Source of the DNA: JALZAQ01 sp038253885
GTDB taxonomy: Bacteria > Gemmatimonadota > Gemmatimonadetes > Gemmatimonadales > Gemmatimonadaceae
Length of the DNA stretch: 14,611 nt
Direction: 5' to 3'
NCBI GenBank assembly: GCA_038253885.1
Contig: JBBSGP010000063.1
Span: 1-14,611, forward strand
Below are positions 14,431-14,611 of the stretch, piece by piece. Both the position numbers and the translations under genes were made by a program. The notes under the pieces are model-generated. The model made no database searches. It saw only the letters and a program-made list of their open reading frames with translations, and was not told the origin of the DNA. The number at the start of each line of letters is the position of its first letter. The stretch's first letter is position 1.

Positions 14431-14477
14431 ACTTGGTCTGCGGGCCGGTGGAGCGGTCGGCGGTCGATTGGCGTACA

Positions 14478-14611
14478 GGGGGCGAACTAGGCTCGACATG
14501 TGTCGTGAAGTCGGTGCTGCGTGTCCAGGTCCTCGGGTTACCTGGTAAAACACTCGGGAAAAATCACAACTGCCAACTCCAACTTGGCCCTTGCTGCGTA
14601 ACTCTTAGTTA
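14478..14611 (+). ncRNA. ssrA: tmRNA, 5' part (continues beyond the window)
   Basis: tmRNA rescues stalled ribosomes with SmpB and adds a degradation tag to the unfinished protein. The 5' end GGGGGCGAACUAGGCUCGAC has the acceptor-strand and D-arm pattern of bacterial tmRNAs and aligns base for base in length with the B. subtilis start. GGUGCUGCGUGUCC resembles the conserved stretch before pseudoknot 1. Pseudoknot 1 can be drawn: CCAGG (14525-14529) with CCUGG (14541-14545), and 14532-14538 with 14552-14558 (seven pairs, two of them G-U), with the conserved UAAA between. After an A-rich stretch, the tag frame from GCC 14572 reads ANSNLALAA and stops at TAA 14599-14601, ending in the protease-recognised LAA. 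The resume codon is inferred from the family; ACU one codon earlier is possible. The remaining pseudoknots and the 3' tRNA-like end are outside the window. Confidence 0.93.

Noticed and set aside
14191..14490. Separate 99-codon gene overlapping the cyclase end and reaching the tmRNA
   Set aside because: It runs through the GGDEF coding region out of frame, across the ssrA promoter and into the mature tmRNA; only its middle looks protein-like, which is reported as a possible frameshifted tail.
1..14611. Mobile element, CRISPR array, toxin-antitoxin, defence or secondary-metabolite cluster
   Set aside because: No transposase or integrase motifs, spaced direct repeats, small paired genes or synthase domains were seen. 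Every long stretch is accounted for by a housekeeping gene, and the longest non-coding gap is about 130 bases.

Overview
The window is a high-GC bacterial chromosome segment of closely packed core genes. It contains no recognisable mobile element, CRISPR array, defence cluster or biosynthetic cluster. The lineage cannot be fixed from the sequence alone. Three things point to a high-GC, non-proteobacterial phylum such as Gemmatimonadota: the archaeal/eukaryotic-type prolyl-tRNA synthetase with a C-terminal zinc site and terminal tyrosine, the histidyl-tRNA synthetase with an RGLAYYTG signature, and the order mrdA-rodA-accD-folC-hisS-proS-lysA. That placement is inference.

Layout. Positions 1-10768 are one unbroken plus-strand run: mrdA (PBP2, 5' end outside the window), rodA, accD, folC, hisS, a possible 22-codon minigene, proS, lysA, a metallophosphoesterase and guaA. 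Gaps between neighbours are at most 41 bases and several genes overlap, so this looks like one long operon or superoperon. It joins elongation-specific peptidoglycan synthesis (PBP2 and RodA), fatty-acid precursor supply (AccD), folate (FolC), two aminoacyl-tRNA synthetases, lysine formation from diaminopimelate (LysA) and GMP synthesis (GuaA). ptsN follows convergently on the minus strand (10808-11260), with its own promoter. dusB and a membrane-anchored GAF-GGDEF diguanylate cyclase then run on the plus strand. The window ends inside a tmRNA gene (ssrA, from 14478), whose tag-peptide frame and first pseudoknot are visible. A near-consensus promoter lies just upstream of it.

The points most worth following up are small-scale. 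They are the minigene joined by ATGA overlaps to hisS and proS and carrying the best Shine-Dalgarno sequence in the window, a C10 tract in the diguanylate cyclase gene at which a one-base slip in either direction truncates the protein, a His-to-Phe change at a conserved metal-ligand position of the phosphoesterase, a probable leaderless or SD-independent dusB start, and the tmRNA with its promoter. I saw no new multi-gene system.
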